Shown: positions 24,980-33,359 of the stretch, in pieces
Numbering within the stretch: the first letter of the stretch is position 1
How the letters are laid out: the number at the start of each line of letters is the position of its first letter
Assembly (NCBI RefSeq): GCF_014646635.1
Contig: NZ_BMNQ01000005.1
Coordinates: 1 to 64,000, forward strand
Length of the DNA: 64,000 nucleotides
Direction: 5' to 3'
DNA from: Lentibacillus kapialis
Lineage (GTDB): Bacteria > Bacillota > Bacilli > Bacillales > Amphibacillaceae
Notes under the pieces: generated by a model
The model's database searches: none
What the model was told of the DNA's origin: nothing
The model's input: only the letters and a program-made list of their open reading frames with translations
Program-made: the position numbers and the translations under genes

Positions 24980-26455
24980 TTAATCATCTGGTTTTTCTTT
25001 CAGTTCTTCACCATTCTTCCCTTCATAGCGCAACCCCCAACCGGTCAACGCTGCAACCAGCATGATAATAAACAGGAACCAGCCCTGAAACACGAATGGG
25101 AAAACAGCATTCGGTTCAACAATCGGAAGCCAATTATATGATTCCTCTTTCATCGTTTGAATGGTTGACCAGCCTAGTAACACCGGTGCTCCCCACGGGA
25201 AAATATAACCTAAAGCCGATGTCACTGCATCAAGCATATTTGCCATCCGATAACGGTGGATCTTGTATTTAGATCCGATTTCTTTTACAAATGGCGCCGC
25301 TGCAATTTCAGCTGCTGTGTTGATGGTAATGGAACTATTCAGCAATGCAACAATCGCCCACATGGATACTTCAGCTTTGCGAACGGAGTTTTTGATCCAT
25401 TTAACCAAACTTTTCGTGATGGCTGCCATTGTTCCACCGAGTCTCATCAAATGGGCTGCCCCTACTATCAACAGAATTAAAATCGCCATATTAAAATAAC
25501 CTGTTAAACCTGAAACTAAAGCTCCTTCTACGACAGCATCAGAGTCCGGATTGAAGCTTAAAATATCAGCAAACGATCCCAAATCCAATAAAAGAATCAG
25601 TGGTATGGCCGATACAATACCCCATGTCAATGATGTCAGCAGATGCTGACCGGTTAAAGCAAGAATAAGAACGATTGCAAAAGGCACAAGCATGATCAGC
25701 CCGCTCGCATTGACAGATTCAATCACGGAACTGGCGGAAGTTTGACCGGCTGCAGAATTACCACCTCCGCCGAAAATCGCAAATAAAATCATCGCCGGCA
25801 CAGCAGCAACGATAGAATATTTGAAACGACTCCGTACAACACCAGGCACATCGGCATCCTGAGTTGTTGCTGATACGATTGTGGTATCGGAAACCGGTGC
25901 CAGATTATCACCAAATACTGCTCCAGCTAAAATAGCCGCAAACATAAAAGTCGGATCCGCTCCAACAGCAATACCTGCAGGATACATGAGGGTACAAAAT
26001 GCAACGGTTGTACCGTAACCTGTACCAACAGCAGTTGAAAAAATTGCTGCCAACAAAAACGTTAGGGCAACAAACATACCGCCTTCAACGCCTGTTATCG
26101 AACCAATCCAAACAAGCCCTTCAACGAGCCCGCCAACCTGAAGAACCTGTGCGAACATACCGGCGTAAAACCATGCTACCATCGCAATGACACCGACGGG
26201 CTGGGCCAATCCATCAAACAGCCCTTGTGCATAATCTTCCCATTTGCTTTTACATAACATTAATCCCAATGTCAGACCAATAACGGCTCCAAGTACCAAT
26301 GCAACCTCAGAAGATAGCTGCATGACACTGATTGTGATGGCCCAAACAACAAAAAACAGCAAAGGAACTGCCGCACCGAACGGCCCCAGCCAGAACTCCA
26401 ATTTCTGGACAGTCTTATTCCCGGTTGCTTTGTCTAACTCCTCGTTATTTGACAC
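24980..26455 (-). CDS. Na+/H+ antiporter, NhaC family
   Basis: A 491-residue polytopic membrane protein of Pfam 03553, with about 11 helices. Family motifs include TAVGTGYGTTVAFCTLMYPAG and FGDNLAPVSDTTIVSATTQDADV. The start is GTG at 26455, fixed by GGGGGAGGGAGCAAA just upstream. Relatives exchange Na+ for H+ or carry organic anions (MleN type), fitting a salt-adapted bacterium. It is a single-gene transcript by appearance. The exact substrate is uncertain. Confidence 0.88.
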   Translation of the reverse strand: MSNNEELDKATGNKTVQKLEFWLGPFGAAVPLLFFVVWAITISVMQLSSEVALVLGAVIGLTLGLMLCKSKWEDYAQGLFDGLAQPVGVIAMVAWFYAGMFAQVLQVGGLVEGLVWIGSITGVEGGMFVALTFLLAAIFSTAVGTGYGTTVAFCTLMYPAGIAVGADPTFMFAAILAGAVFGDNLAPVSDTTIVSATTQDADVPGVVRSRFKYSIVAAVPAMILFAIFGGGGNSAAGQTSASSVIESVNASGLIMLVPFAIVLILALTGQHLLTSLTWGIVSAIPLILLLDLGSFADILSFNPDSDAVVEGALVSGLTGYFNMAILILLIVGAAHLMRLGGTMAAITKSLVKWIKNSVRKAEVSMWAIVALLNSSITINTAAEIAAAPFVKEIGSKYKIHRYRMANMLDAVTSALGYIFPWGAPVLLGWSTIQTMKEESYNWLPIVEPNAVFPFVFQGWFLFIIMLVAALTGWGLRYEGKNGEELKEKPDD

Positions 26456-26630
26456 TTTGCTCCCTCCCCCTAATTCATCCCAATGATGGCGGATGTTTAT
26501 CTTCTCATTACAGCTTATCATAAGTTTTTAAAGTTATGAATAAAAAATCTTCCTCTATACTCAAAGCTTTGTAGATCCTAATATGGTGATTCATGTGCAA
26601 TGAGTGATAATTGCTCTTTTGAATTTGACG

Positions 26631-26710
26631 CTCGGGAACATGTTTCCGATCTCGCGCCCATGTTTCGGCTCTCGGGAACATGTTTCCATTTTCCCGCCCA
26701 TGTTTCAGTT
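26631..26710 (+). repeat. Tandem array of four 20-bp units
   Basis: Units begin at 26631, 26651, 26671 and 26691: CTCGGGAACATGTTTCCGAT, CTCGCGCCCATGTTTCGGCT, CTCGGGAACATGTTTCCATT and TTCCCGCCCATGTTTCAGTT, with a decayed fifth. All share CATGTTTC at an exact 20-bp pitch, and alternate units carry the near-palindrome GGAACATGTTTCC. It lies in the 437-bp gap between topB and the antiporter gene. Confidence 0.75.
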
Positions 26711-26761
26711 TGCCTGCCACTTGTACTTATTCTATCTTGGAAGAATGTTGGAAATAAGGAA

Positions 26762-26796
26762 AAAGTCGCTCCCTAACGTAAGCGACTTTCTTTCTA
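26762..26796. terminator. Bidirectional terminator near topB
   Basis: AAAGTCGCT (26762-26770) pairs with AGCGACTTT (26781-26789), followed by CTTTCT on the plus strand and TTTTCC on the minus strand. Confidence 0.6.
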
Positions 26797-26892
26797 TCAC
26801 ACTATTCATTTTGCTTTCCCGGGATTAATTGCGGCTCCATGTTCACCGTGATTACGACCAGCGCTGATTGTTTATCACCGATTTCGGCAAAT

Positions 26893-29052
26893 TTATTCTT
26901 TTAACTTGGATAAAGCATCTGCCAGTGCATTATTTTTAAACCCGTCATCCTGATTTTTCAAGTATTTATTAACATCTTTCTTGGATACTTTCTCACTTTT
27001 CTCCTTTTCTTTGCGCTGATTGAACGTTGACAGTTTTTCAGAGAATCCGCACTGACACGTGAATGTTTTGCCATCGCCCTCACCCCGCAGTACCATCCGT
27101 TTGTGACAATTCGGGCATCTGGCATTTGTCCGTTTAAAAATGTTCTTTTTTCCACCGCATGAGCGATCCTGACAAACGAGCATTTTACCTTTCTTATTAT
27201 CAATTTCCATCATGAGTTTTCCGCAATTTGGGCATTTGCTTCCGGTCAAGTTATCATGTTTAAAATTATCGTCACTTGTCTTGATTTGGTAAACGACTTC
27301 TTTTGTGTAGCCTTTAATCTCATTTATAAAATGTTTTTTATTCAAATTCCCTTGAGCAATCTGGCTGAGCTTGGTTTCCCATTCAGCAGTAAGAGCCGGG
27401 GATCGCAGCTCTTCCGGGACAAGGTCAAGCAGCTGGCGGCCTTTGGATGTTGTGAAAATATGTTTGCCACGCAGTTCCATGAGTTGGCTGTTGAATAACT
27501 TTTCGATGATATCAGCCCGGGTGGCAACAGTACCGATACCTCCTGTTTTACTGATGGTCTTGGCAAGATGCTTTTCATCCTGACTCATATATTGTACTGG
27601 ATTTTCCATTGCCTGGAGCAGAGCGCCTTCTGTAAAACGTTCAGGTGGCTTGGTTTCACCATTCGTCAGGTTTATTGTGATATCGGACAGTTCCGCGCCC
27701 TTTTGCACGTCAGGCAATTGCTGATCATTGTCAGTTCCATGATCGCCGTAAACTTCTTTCCAACCTTGTTTTTTGATATTTTTCCCTCTGGCTGTAAAGC
27801 GCTCGCCATCAATGGAAGCCTCGATTGTCAGTTGTTCATACTCATATGGGTCTGACAAAACTGCCAGGAAACGTTTTACGACAAGATCATAAACCTTTCG
27901 TTCTTTGTCATTCAGATCTGCTGGTATGACAGTTTCTTCTGTTGGGATAATTGCATGGTGATCGGATACGTTTGCATTATCAACGACCGACTTCGGTAAT
28001 TTCCATTCCTTTTTCAACAACTTGCCCGCAACATGTGCATATTGATCGACATTAACAGCTTTCACTCGATCTTTCAATGTCGGGACTATATCCGATGAAA
28101 GCACTCGTGAATCAGTTCTCGGATACGTGAGAACTTTATGCTGTTCATACAGTTTTTGCATCAAAGACAGGGTTTGCTTACCTGAAAACCCGAACATTCG
28201 ATTCGCATCGCGCTGCAGCTCAGTGAGATCATACAATTGCGGAGCATGTTTCTTCTTATACGATTTATCGATGTTTGTGATTTGCGCCGGTTTATTTTTC
28301 AGGTGATTGAGCAGTTTTTCTGCTTTTTCCTTGGAAAACATTCGGTTATTGTTTTTGCCGTCCCGCCATGTGAGCGTCATTCCGGTACTTGTCTTGGCTT
28401 CAATACCATAAAAAGGCTGCGGCTGGAATTCATTAATTTCTTTTTCTCTTGTCCGCACCATCGCTAATGTCGGTGTCTGCACACGCCCGGTCGACAGCTG
28501 TGCATTGAATCTCGTCGTAAGTGCGCGAGTGGCATTCAGACCTACATACCAGTCCGCTTCCGAACGTGCGACAGCCGAATCGTAAAGATTTTCATATTGT
28601 TTTCCTGGTTTCAGATTTTTAAACCCCTCGCGGATCGCCTTGTCAGTGACCGATGAAATCCATAAACGCTTTACAGGCTTGTTGACGCGCGCCTTTTCAA
28701 TAATCCAGCGAGCCACAAGTTCCCCTTCTCTCCCCGCATCGGTTGCGATGACAATATCACCTGCATCTTTGCGATTCAATTGTGTTTTAACCGCGTTGAA
28801 TTGTTTGCCGGATTTTTTGATGACAACCAATTTCAGCTGGCTTGGCAGCATCGGCAAATCGTCCAAACGCCATGTTTTCCATTTTTCTTCATACATTTCA
28901 GGGTCAGCGAGCGTTACCAAATGTCCCAGCGCCCACGTTACAATATATTTTGATCCTTCTATAAACCCGTTGCCTTTTTTCGTGCAATTCAATACACGGG
29001 CGATATCCCGTCCGACAGAAGGTTTTTCGGCTAATACGACTGTTTTACTCAT
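26893..29052 (-). CDS. topB: DNA topoisomerase III
   Basis: A type IA topoisomerase that relaxes and decatenates DNA through a 5'-phosphotyrosine. The 719-residue protein has an N-terminal Toprim domain (VVLAEKPSVGRDIARVL, residues 5-21; ATDAGREGELVARWI, 103-117) and the active-site tyrosine Y310 in VLTYPRTDSR. The C-terminal region carries two zinc ribbons (CPNCGKL...CQDRSCGG and CPNCHKR...CQCG). Length and domains are normal for Bacillus TopB. It is monocistronic by appearance. Confidence 0.95.
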   Translation of the reverse strand: MSKTVVLAEKPSVGRDIARVLNCTKKGNGFIEGSKYIVTWALGHLVTLADPEMYEEKWKTWRLDDLPMLPSQLKLVVIKKSGKQFNAVKTQLNRKDAGDIVIATDAGREGELVARWIIEKARVNKPVKRLWISSVTDKAIREGFKNLKPGKQYENLYDSAVARSEADWYVGLNATRALTTRFNAQLSTGRVQTPTLAMVRTREKEINEFQPQPFYGIEAKTSTGMTLTWRDGKNNNRMFSKEKAEKLLNHLKNKPAQITNIDKSYKKKHAPQLYDLTELQRDANRMFGFSGKQTLSLMQKLYEQHKVLTYPRTDSRVLSSDIVPTLKDRVKAVNVDQYAHVAGKLLKKEWKLPKSVVDNANVSDHHAIIPTEETVIPADLNDKERKVYDLVVKRFLAVLSDPYEYEQLTIEASIDGERFTARGKNIKKQGWKEVYGDHGTDNDQQLPDVQKGAELSDITINLTNGETKPPERFTEGALLQAMENPVQYMSQDEKHLAKTISKTGGIGTVATRADIIEKLFNSQLMELRGKHIFTTSKGRQLLDLVPEELRSPALTAEWETKLSQIAQGNLNKKHFINEIKGYTKEVVYQIKTSDDNFKHDNLTGSKCPNCGKLMMEIDNKKGKMLVCQDRSCGGKKNIFKRTNARCPNCHKRMVLRGEGDGKTFTCQCGFSEKLSTFNQRKEKEKSEKVSKKDVNKYLKNQDDGFKNNALADALSKLKE

Positions 29053-29213
29053 TTCATAAATCCTCTCTTCTCAAGTCTTCTCTATATTGTCACTGTAACA
29101 CAATTTGCAGCATTACGCCGTTTTCACACCTCCCGCCGAATTCCATACAATAACCTAGATAAAATGATACGTCATGACTACCCAATATATACGGGGCAAA
29201 AGCGGAAAGGAAA

Positions 29214-29843
29214 ATGATAGTGATGCTCTATTATACCGGACTGATTTTTTTGATTATCGGCGTCAGTATTGATGGGTTTGGCGTTGGCATATCATATGGA
29301 CTGCGGCGTGTCCATGTTTCACTTCCAGCCTTGGGGATCATTATGCTCTGTTCCGGTTTCATAGTCTATATTTCAATGACAATCGGCAATATGATGAAGT
29401 CACTTATCACACCGGGACTCACCGATAACATCGGGGGTATTATTCTGCTGTGCATCGGCTTGTACTGTTTGTATAATATAATCCGTTCAAAACAGGAAAC
29501 ACCCTCTAACTCCATTTCAGATGACGAAACATGGGATAATTTCAAATTCGTGATGAAAGAACCGCATCAGGCAGATTTAGACCAATCCGGGAGCATTTCA
29601 CTGTCAGAGGCTGTGCTTTTGGGTTTTGCACTGGCAATTGATGCATTTGGTGCAGGTCTGGGTGCTGCAATGCTTGGGTATTCACCCATAATAACAGCAG
29701 CTTCTATCGCCTTGATGAGTGGACTATTTGTATTGTGCGGCGTAAAAACGGGGCACCTTTTGTCACAAAAAAAATGGATGCAGCCATTGACGCTGCTACC
29801 TCCATTTTCACTCATGCTACTGGGTATCTTGAATATGATGTAA
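29214..29843 (+). CDS. ytaF: Sporulation membrane protein YtaF (MntP-like fold)
   Basis: A polytopic membrane protein of about 209 residues with six helices. The paired motifs SIDGFGVGISYGLRRV near the N-terminus and AIDAFGAGLGAAMLGY in the second half mark the internal duplication shared with MntP/LysE-type transporters. It is the homologue of B. subtilis YtaF, linked to sporulation. The start is ambiguous: ATG 29214, GTG 29220 or ATG 29223 all follow AAAGGA, and the last two have better spacing. The loop between the halves is acidic (SDDETWDNF). Confidence 0.85.
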   Translation: MIVMLYYTGLIFLIIGVSIDGFGVGISYGLRRVHVSLPALGIIMLCSGFIVYISMTIGNMMKSLITPGLTDNIGGIILLCIGLYCLYNIIRSKQETPSNSISDDETWDNFKFVMKEPHQADLDQSGSISLSEAVLLGFALAIDAFGAGLGAAMLGYSPIITAASIALMSGLFVLCGVKTGHLLSQKKWMQPLTLLPPFSLMLLGILNMM

Positions 29844-29883
29844 CCGGTTGATCCCGGCCATACTAAATGACAGTGGTATGGTA

Positions 29884-29952
29884 CTATAACACCGAAATAA
29901 TCCAACCGATGACAACAATCGCACCAATCACCATTAAAATTGTCCGAATCAT
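29884..29952 (-). CDS. 22-residue hydrophobic membrane peptide
   Basis: MIRTILMVIGAIVVIGWIIS followed by VL and a TAG: one membrane helix with an Arg at position 3. The SD AAAGGGTGAG stands five to six bases before the ATG, one of the best in the window, which argues that it is translated. It lies on the opposite strand, just past the end of ytaF. It is too short for usual gene finders. The function is unknown; it could be a small regulatory membrane peptide. Confidence 0.5.
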   Translation of the reverse strand: MIRTILMVIGAIVVIGWIISVL

Positions 29953-30027
29953 CGTTCTCACCCTTTCAGGTATTACCGTTTAAAAACTAACTTTCCCTGA
30001 AAGACTGATTGAAAAACATAGTAGTTG

Positions 30028-30924
30028 CTATGTTATGACGTTTAGCAACACTGTAACCGTTACAACGCTGATTAGTGTTGTAACAAGTGTGATACTGGAA
30101 ACAAGATCAGGTTCGGCATCAAACTCAATCGCGTACATGGTTGTCGTCGCAGCACTCGGCATGGCAGCTACAATCAAGAGAATCGACTTGATAACCGGGT
30201 CAGCCGGCACAATCCATATAAATAAAAATATGAGCAGTGGTGAAAGTATCATTCGGGTTGTCGCTGTTGATAGAATGACCTGCCAGTTAAATGACAAAGA
30301 CGTAATCGATGCCAACTGCATCCCTAATATCACCATCATCAGTGGAATAGCTGCATTGCTTAACATGGTCAAGGTCGAATAAACTGATTCGGGAATGCTG
30401 ATTGGCAAAGCCTGAAACCCAATACCAAGAATAGCTGCATATGTTGCCGGCATTTTCAAAACTGTCTTGCACGCCCGCCAAAAGCCACTCGTACTGCGCG
30501 AAGCATAATACACCCCGAATACGTTCATGATCATCGTCTGAAGCACCATCAAAAAAATGGCATATGGCATAGCTTCTTCCCCGATACTGAACAGGATTAC
30601 CGGTACTCCGTAGTTGCCGCCATTCATAAACGCAGTTGCCAGAATCGCGCCGCTTTCAACTGACGCCCGCCACTTAAATAGTCGCGCGAGCAATTTCACA
30701 AAAAAGATCATCGAAAACAATAGGAAGATCGCATAAACGACAATAACCGTATATCCCTGATTAAAATGGGCTTCATATAAATTTGTGAACACCAAAGCAG
30801 GCATAAATATGTAAATCGATGCCGCAGCAAGTGATTTTACGTCAAGGGCTCGAATCCGCTGCAATACAAACCCTGCTCCAAACACGACCATAATCGGCAA
30901 AATAACCTGTAGAAATATATGCAT
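30028..30924 (-). CDS. AEC-family transporter (auxin efflux carrier type)
   Basis: A 298-residue membrane protein with about ten helices in two halves, of the AEC (Pfam 03547) family. ATAFMNGGNYGVPVILF and SNAAIPLMMVILGMQLA are typical conserved regions. Bacterial members move organic acids such as malate. I prefer the ATG at 30924, preceded by GGGGATATTGTC, over one eight codons upstream. A hairpin (AAAACACAGTG/CACCGTGTTTT) lies just upstream at about 30957-30992. Confidence 0.85.
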   Translation of the reverse strand: MHIFLQVILPIMVVFGAGFVLQRIRALDVKSLAAASIYIFMPALVFTNLYEAHFNQGYTVIVVYAIFLLFSMIFFVKLLARLFKWRASVESGAILATAFMNGGNYGVPVILFSIGEEAMPYAIFLMVLQTMIMNVFGVYYASRSTSGFWRACKTVLKMPATYAAILGIGFQALPISIPESVYSTLTMLSNAAIPLMMVILGMQLASITSLSFNWQVILSTATTRMILSPLLIFLFIWIVPADPVIKSILLIVAAMPSAATTTMYAIEFDAEPDLVSSITLVTTLISVVTVTVLLNVIT

Positions 30925-30948
30925 GACAATATCCCCATTTATAAACAA

Positions 30949-31301
30949 ATCATCAACAAAACACAGTGCACCATTTTCACCGTGTTTTGTACAACACTTT
31001 CAAGCAAATCTTTTACCAGTCTACCATTCGTATGGCATGCTTGCCAGTTTTAAAAACATTGATTCTGTTGTGGGGTTTGCCGAAACTGCATAAGTGAACC
31101 TGTTCATACTTCCACTTCTTTTCAGGTGTCAGCCTATGATTTGACATTCCATAGATTTTATGGGAGGATTAGATAGCTGAAAGTAAAAATAAGTCGTCAT
31201 TTCTGGCATTCTGCTAGTTCGTTTTTGAAGATGCTTATTCTCACTGGCGCGGCTTCGGGGTCGCAAGGACGTCAGAGCAGGAAGGGCTGACGTTGCTTAA
31301 G
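30949..31301. other. Noncoding stretch without a recognised gene
   Basis: There is no frame of credible length. It contains the hairpin at about 30957-30992 and what looks like degraded sequence with short inverted repeats before the RepA copy at 31302. I cannot assign it. Confidence 0.5.
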
Positions 31302-31391
31302 TTTATAACGTCAAAAGTATAAATTCTGGATGACCTTATAAAAAAATTTCAGCACTCGCTATAAGTCGAGGCGAATGCCGAGTTTTTCTAA
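31302..31391 (-). repeat. RepA hairpin repeat copy F (inverted)
   Basis: Read on the minus strand it gives CTTAGAAAAACTCGGCATTC, GACTTATAG, CGAGTGCTGAAATT, TTTTTATAAGGTCATCC and the tail ending GACGTTATAA. It is the only copy in this orientation, and the hairpin right arm is diverged. Confidence 0.75.
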
Positions 31392-31509
31392 GAAAACACC
31401 AGTGGAACACAGACCGCGGTAAGGAATATCTATAACAAAGACAGTTCCACCCGAATCTATTCGGGACAAATATAAAAAATGAAAACTTATATGTTACTTT
31501 TCAAATTAC

Positions 31510-31539
31510 AGGGGTACTCTTAATCATAAGGGTACCCCT
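31510..31539 (+). promoter_or_regulatory. Strong hairpin in the cvfB leader
   Basis: AGGGGTACTCTTA (31510-31522) pairs with TAAGGGTACCCCT (31527-31539) across a 4-nt loop, with a single G-T wobble, about 25 bp before the cvfB SD. It may be a leader terminator or a stabilising stem. Confidence 0.5.
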
Positions 31540-31572
31540 TTCCAATATTTAGCAGGAAAGAAGGCATATTGC

Positions 31573-32409
31573 ATGAAACTAGGAGCGATTCAGACAATGG
31601 CAGTGATTCAAAAGATTGAAGCGGGATACATCCTGCAAAGCGGTGTATTCCTGCCTTCTCAAACAGTTGAATCAGAATTGGCACCGGGCCAAAAAATTGA
31701 TGTTTTTCTCTATAACGATCAAAAGGGCAATACTCTCGCTACAAAGAAACACCCCTCTGTTCAAGTGGATGAGTTCGACTGGACTGAAGTGATTGCGATT
31801 ATTTCAGGGCTGGGGGTTTTTGTTGATATTGGCATCGAAAAGGGAATTCTCGTTTCACATGATGATCTTCCGCTATTTGAAAGTGTTTGGCCGGAAAAAG
31901 GTGATAAGCTGTTTGTCAAACTGACGACAGACAAAGAGGGACGGCTTCTCGCAGAACCCGCTACCGAACGTTTTTTCTCAGCACATTGGGAAATGGGATC
32001 TGAGGAATTGGTTAACCAGCCAATCAGCGGTCGCATATACCATACCGACAGAGAAGGAGCCGCTATGATTTCGGAAGACGGCTATCGTGGATTTATTCAT
32101 CATACAGAGCGGAAACAGGAACCACGCCTCGGAGAATGGGTGAAAGGACGCGTGATCGCCGTAAAAGAAGACGGAACAGTGAATGTGTCCCTCAGACCTC
32201 TCAAGCAGCAAAGCATGACGGAAGATGCAGACGATATTCTTGAACTCCTGAATCAAAATGGCGGCATTATCCATTTTGATGATAAAAGTGATCCTGAAGA
32301 TATTCGCGGAACATTTGGTATCAGCAAAGCTGCTTTTAAGCGCGCACTTGGCAAATTGATGAAAGAGGAAAAAATTGAACAACGTGATGGCAGGACCTAT
32401 TTGATTTAG
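31573..32409 (+). CDS. cvfB: S1-domain RNA-binding protein CvfB/YitL
   Basis: A 278-residue cytoplasmic RNA-binding protein with three S1-like OB folds and a C-terminal winged helix (GTFGISKAAFKRALGKLMKEEKIEQRDGRTYLI, given here as its start GTFGISKAAFKRALG and end). In Staphylococcus CvfB affects virulence gene expression; in Bacillus it is YitL. SD GGAAAGAAGG precedes ATG 31573. It is a single gene following a leader hairpin. Length is typical. Confidence 0.88.
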   Translation: MKLGAIQTMAVIQKIEAGYILQSGVFLPSQTVESELAPGQKIDVFLYNDQKGNTLATKKHPSVQVDEFDWTEVIAIISGLGVFVDIGIEKGILVSHDDLPLFESVWPEKGDKLFVKLTTDKEGRLLAEPATERFFSAHWEMGSEELVNQPISGRIYHTDREGAAMISEDGYRGFIHHTERKQEPRLGEWVKGRVIAVKEDGTVNVSLRPLKQQSMTEDADDILELLNQNGGIIHFDDKSDPEDIRGTFGISKAAFKRALGKLMKEEKIEQRDGRTYLI

Positions 32410-32748
32410 TCCCAGCAGAACACCATAACTGATTAATGGCTGGAAACATGCTCGAAGATGACGTTTCCACTGTCAATCATTTGTCATTTTGTTAAAAATC
32501 AGAAATATATCGAGTAAAGTGCAGCCCGATTTTTTCTATTTTCGTCAGAGAAAATATTTGTATTCCTGTCCATATACGTCTTAATAATACACTGGATACA
32601 ATTTTCCGCTACATTATTTACAGTTAAATCTTATCTCGGGAACATGCTCTGACACTCCCTTTTTTCCGTACCCGCAGGCTCACGATCAGAGAAGCAAATA
32701 ACGAAAAAAAGGTCCACCTAAACGGAATCAACTATACCTAACCCAACT
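32410..32748. other. Intergenic region after cvfB
   Basis: No gene is seen. A CTCGGGAACATG motif at about 32635 matches the unit of the 20-bp array at 26631, here as a single copy. The RepA copy G follows. Confidence 0.4.
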
Positions 32749-32832
32749 TTCGGCATTCGCCTCGTCTTATAGCGAATGCCGAAGCTTTTTTTTATAAGGT
32801 CATCCATCATTTATACTTTCTGACGTTACAAA
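32749..32832 (+). repeat. RepA hairpin repeat copy G
   Basis: A well conserved copy with a perfect CGGCATTCGC/GCGAATGCCG stem, AAGC, T8, ATAAGGTCATCCATC and tail ACTTTCTGACGTTAC. It lies between cvfB and the convergent small membrane protein gene and is likely used as a terminator by both. Confidence 0.85.
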
Positions 32833-32880
32833 AAAATATCCACCTTTTTAACTTAGGCAGATATCTGTTCCAATTTTTCG

Positions 32881-33156
32881 TTAAGCGTGGCGAAAGGTTT
32901 CAACAAGGGAGGTTGCAATAGCTCCAATTGCTGCCGCAAAAAGGCTAGCTCCGCCCCAGCCGCCAAACCCGAGGCCAATCATTTCAATTTTCGCAAATGA
33001 TGACATTGTCACCATGATGATACCGGCAACAAAAGCAACCGCAGCAGGAATATAAATGCCAAATCCTTCATCAGAAGATGCCAGCGTAATGATGATATTT
33101 ACAATCATGATGGCCACCAGGATCGAAATACCGATAACCAAGCCCAAATTAAACAT
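32881..33156 (-). CDS. Small three-helix membrane protein (YesK-like)
   Basis: A 91-residue protein with three hydrophobic segments: about residues 4-26, 33-52 and 62-85, the last glycine-rich (GLGFGGWGGASLFAAAIGAI). ATG 33156 follows a GAGG-type SD. The topology and size resemble YesK-like proteins of Bacillus, but the match is loose. There is no operon partner. The function is unknown. Confidence 0.6.
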   Translation of the reverse strand: MFNLGLVIGISILVAIMIVNIIITLASSDEGFGIYIPAAVAFVAGIIMVTMSSFAKIEMIGLGFGGWGGASLFAAAIGAIATSLVETFRHA

Positions 33157-33359
33157 AGTCTCACCTCAACAAACTTTATTTTACTACATTACATTTTATC
33201 TATACGTTCCAGTAAAGTCAATTTAATCCTGACCACGTGTCAATGGAACCCGAATTTAAACCCGGAAGTCCTATCTTTGACATAAAAAGAGAACAGACTG
33301 CCGGCCAGCCCGTTCCCGTGTACAAGTATACTTTTCTCACCGCTTCTGTCACAACAACG

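Noticed and set aside
30684-30691. Further TCGCGCGA site inside the AEC transporter gene
   Set aside because: A single core in coding sequence with no periodic neighbours; expected by chance.
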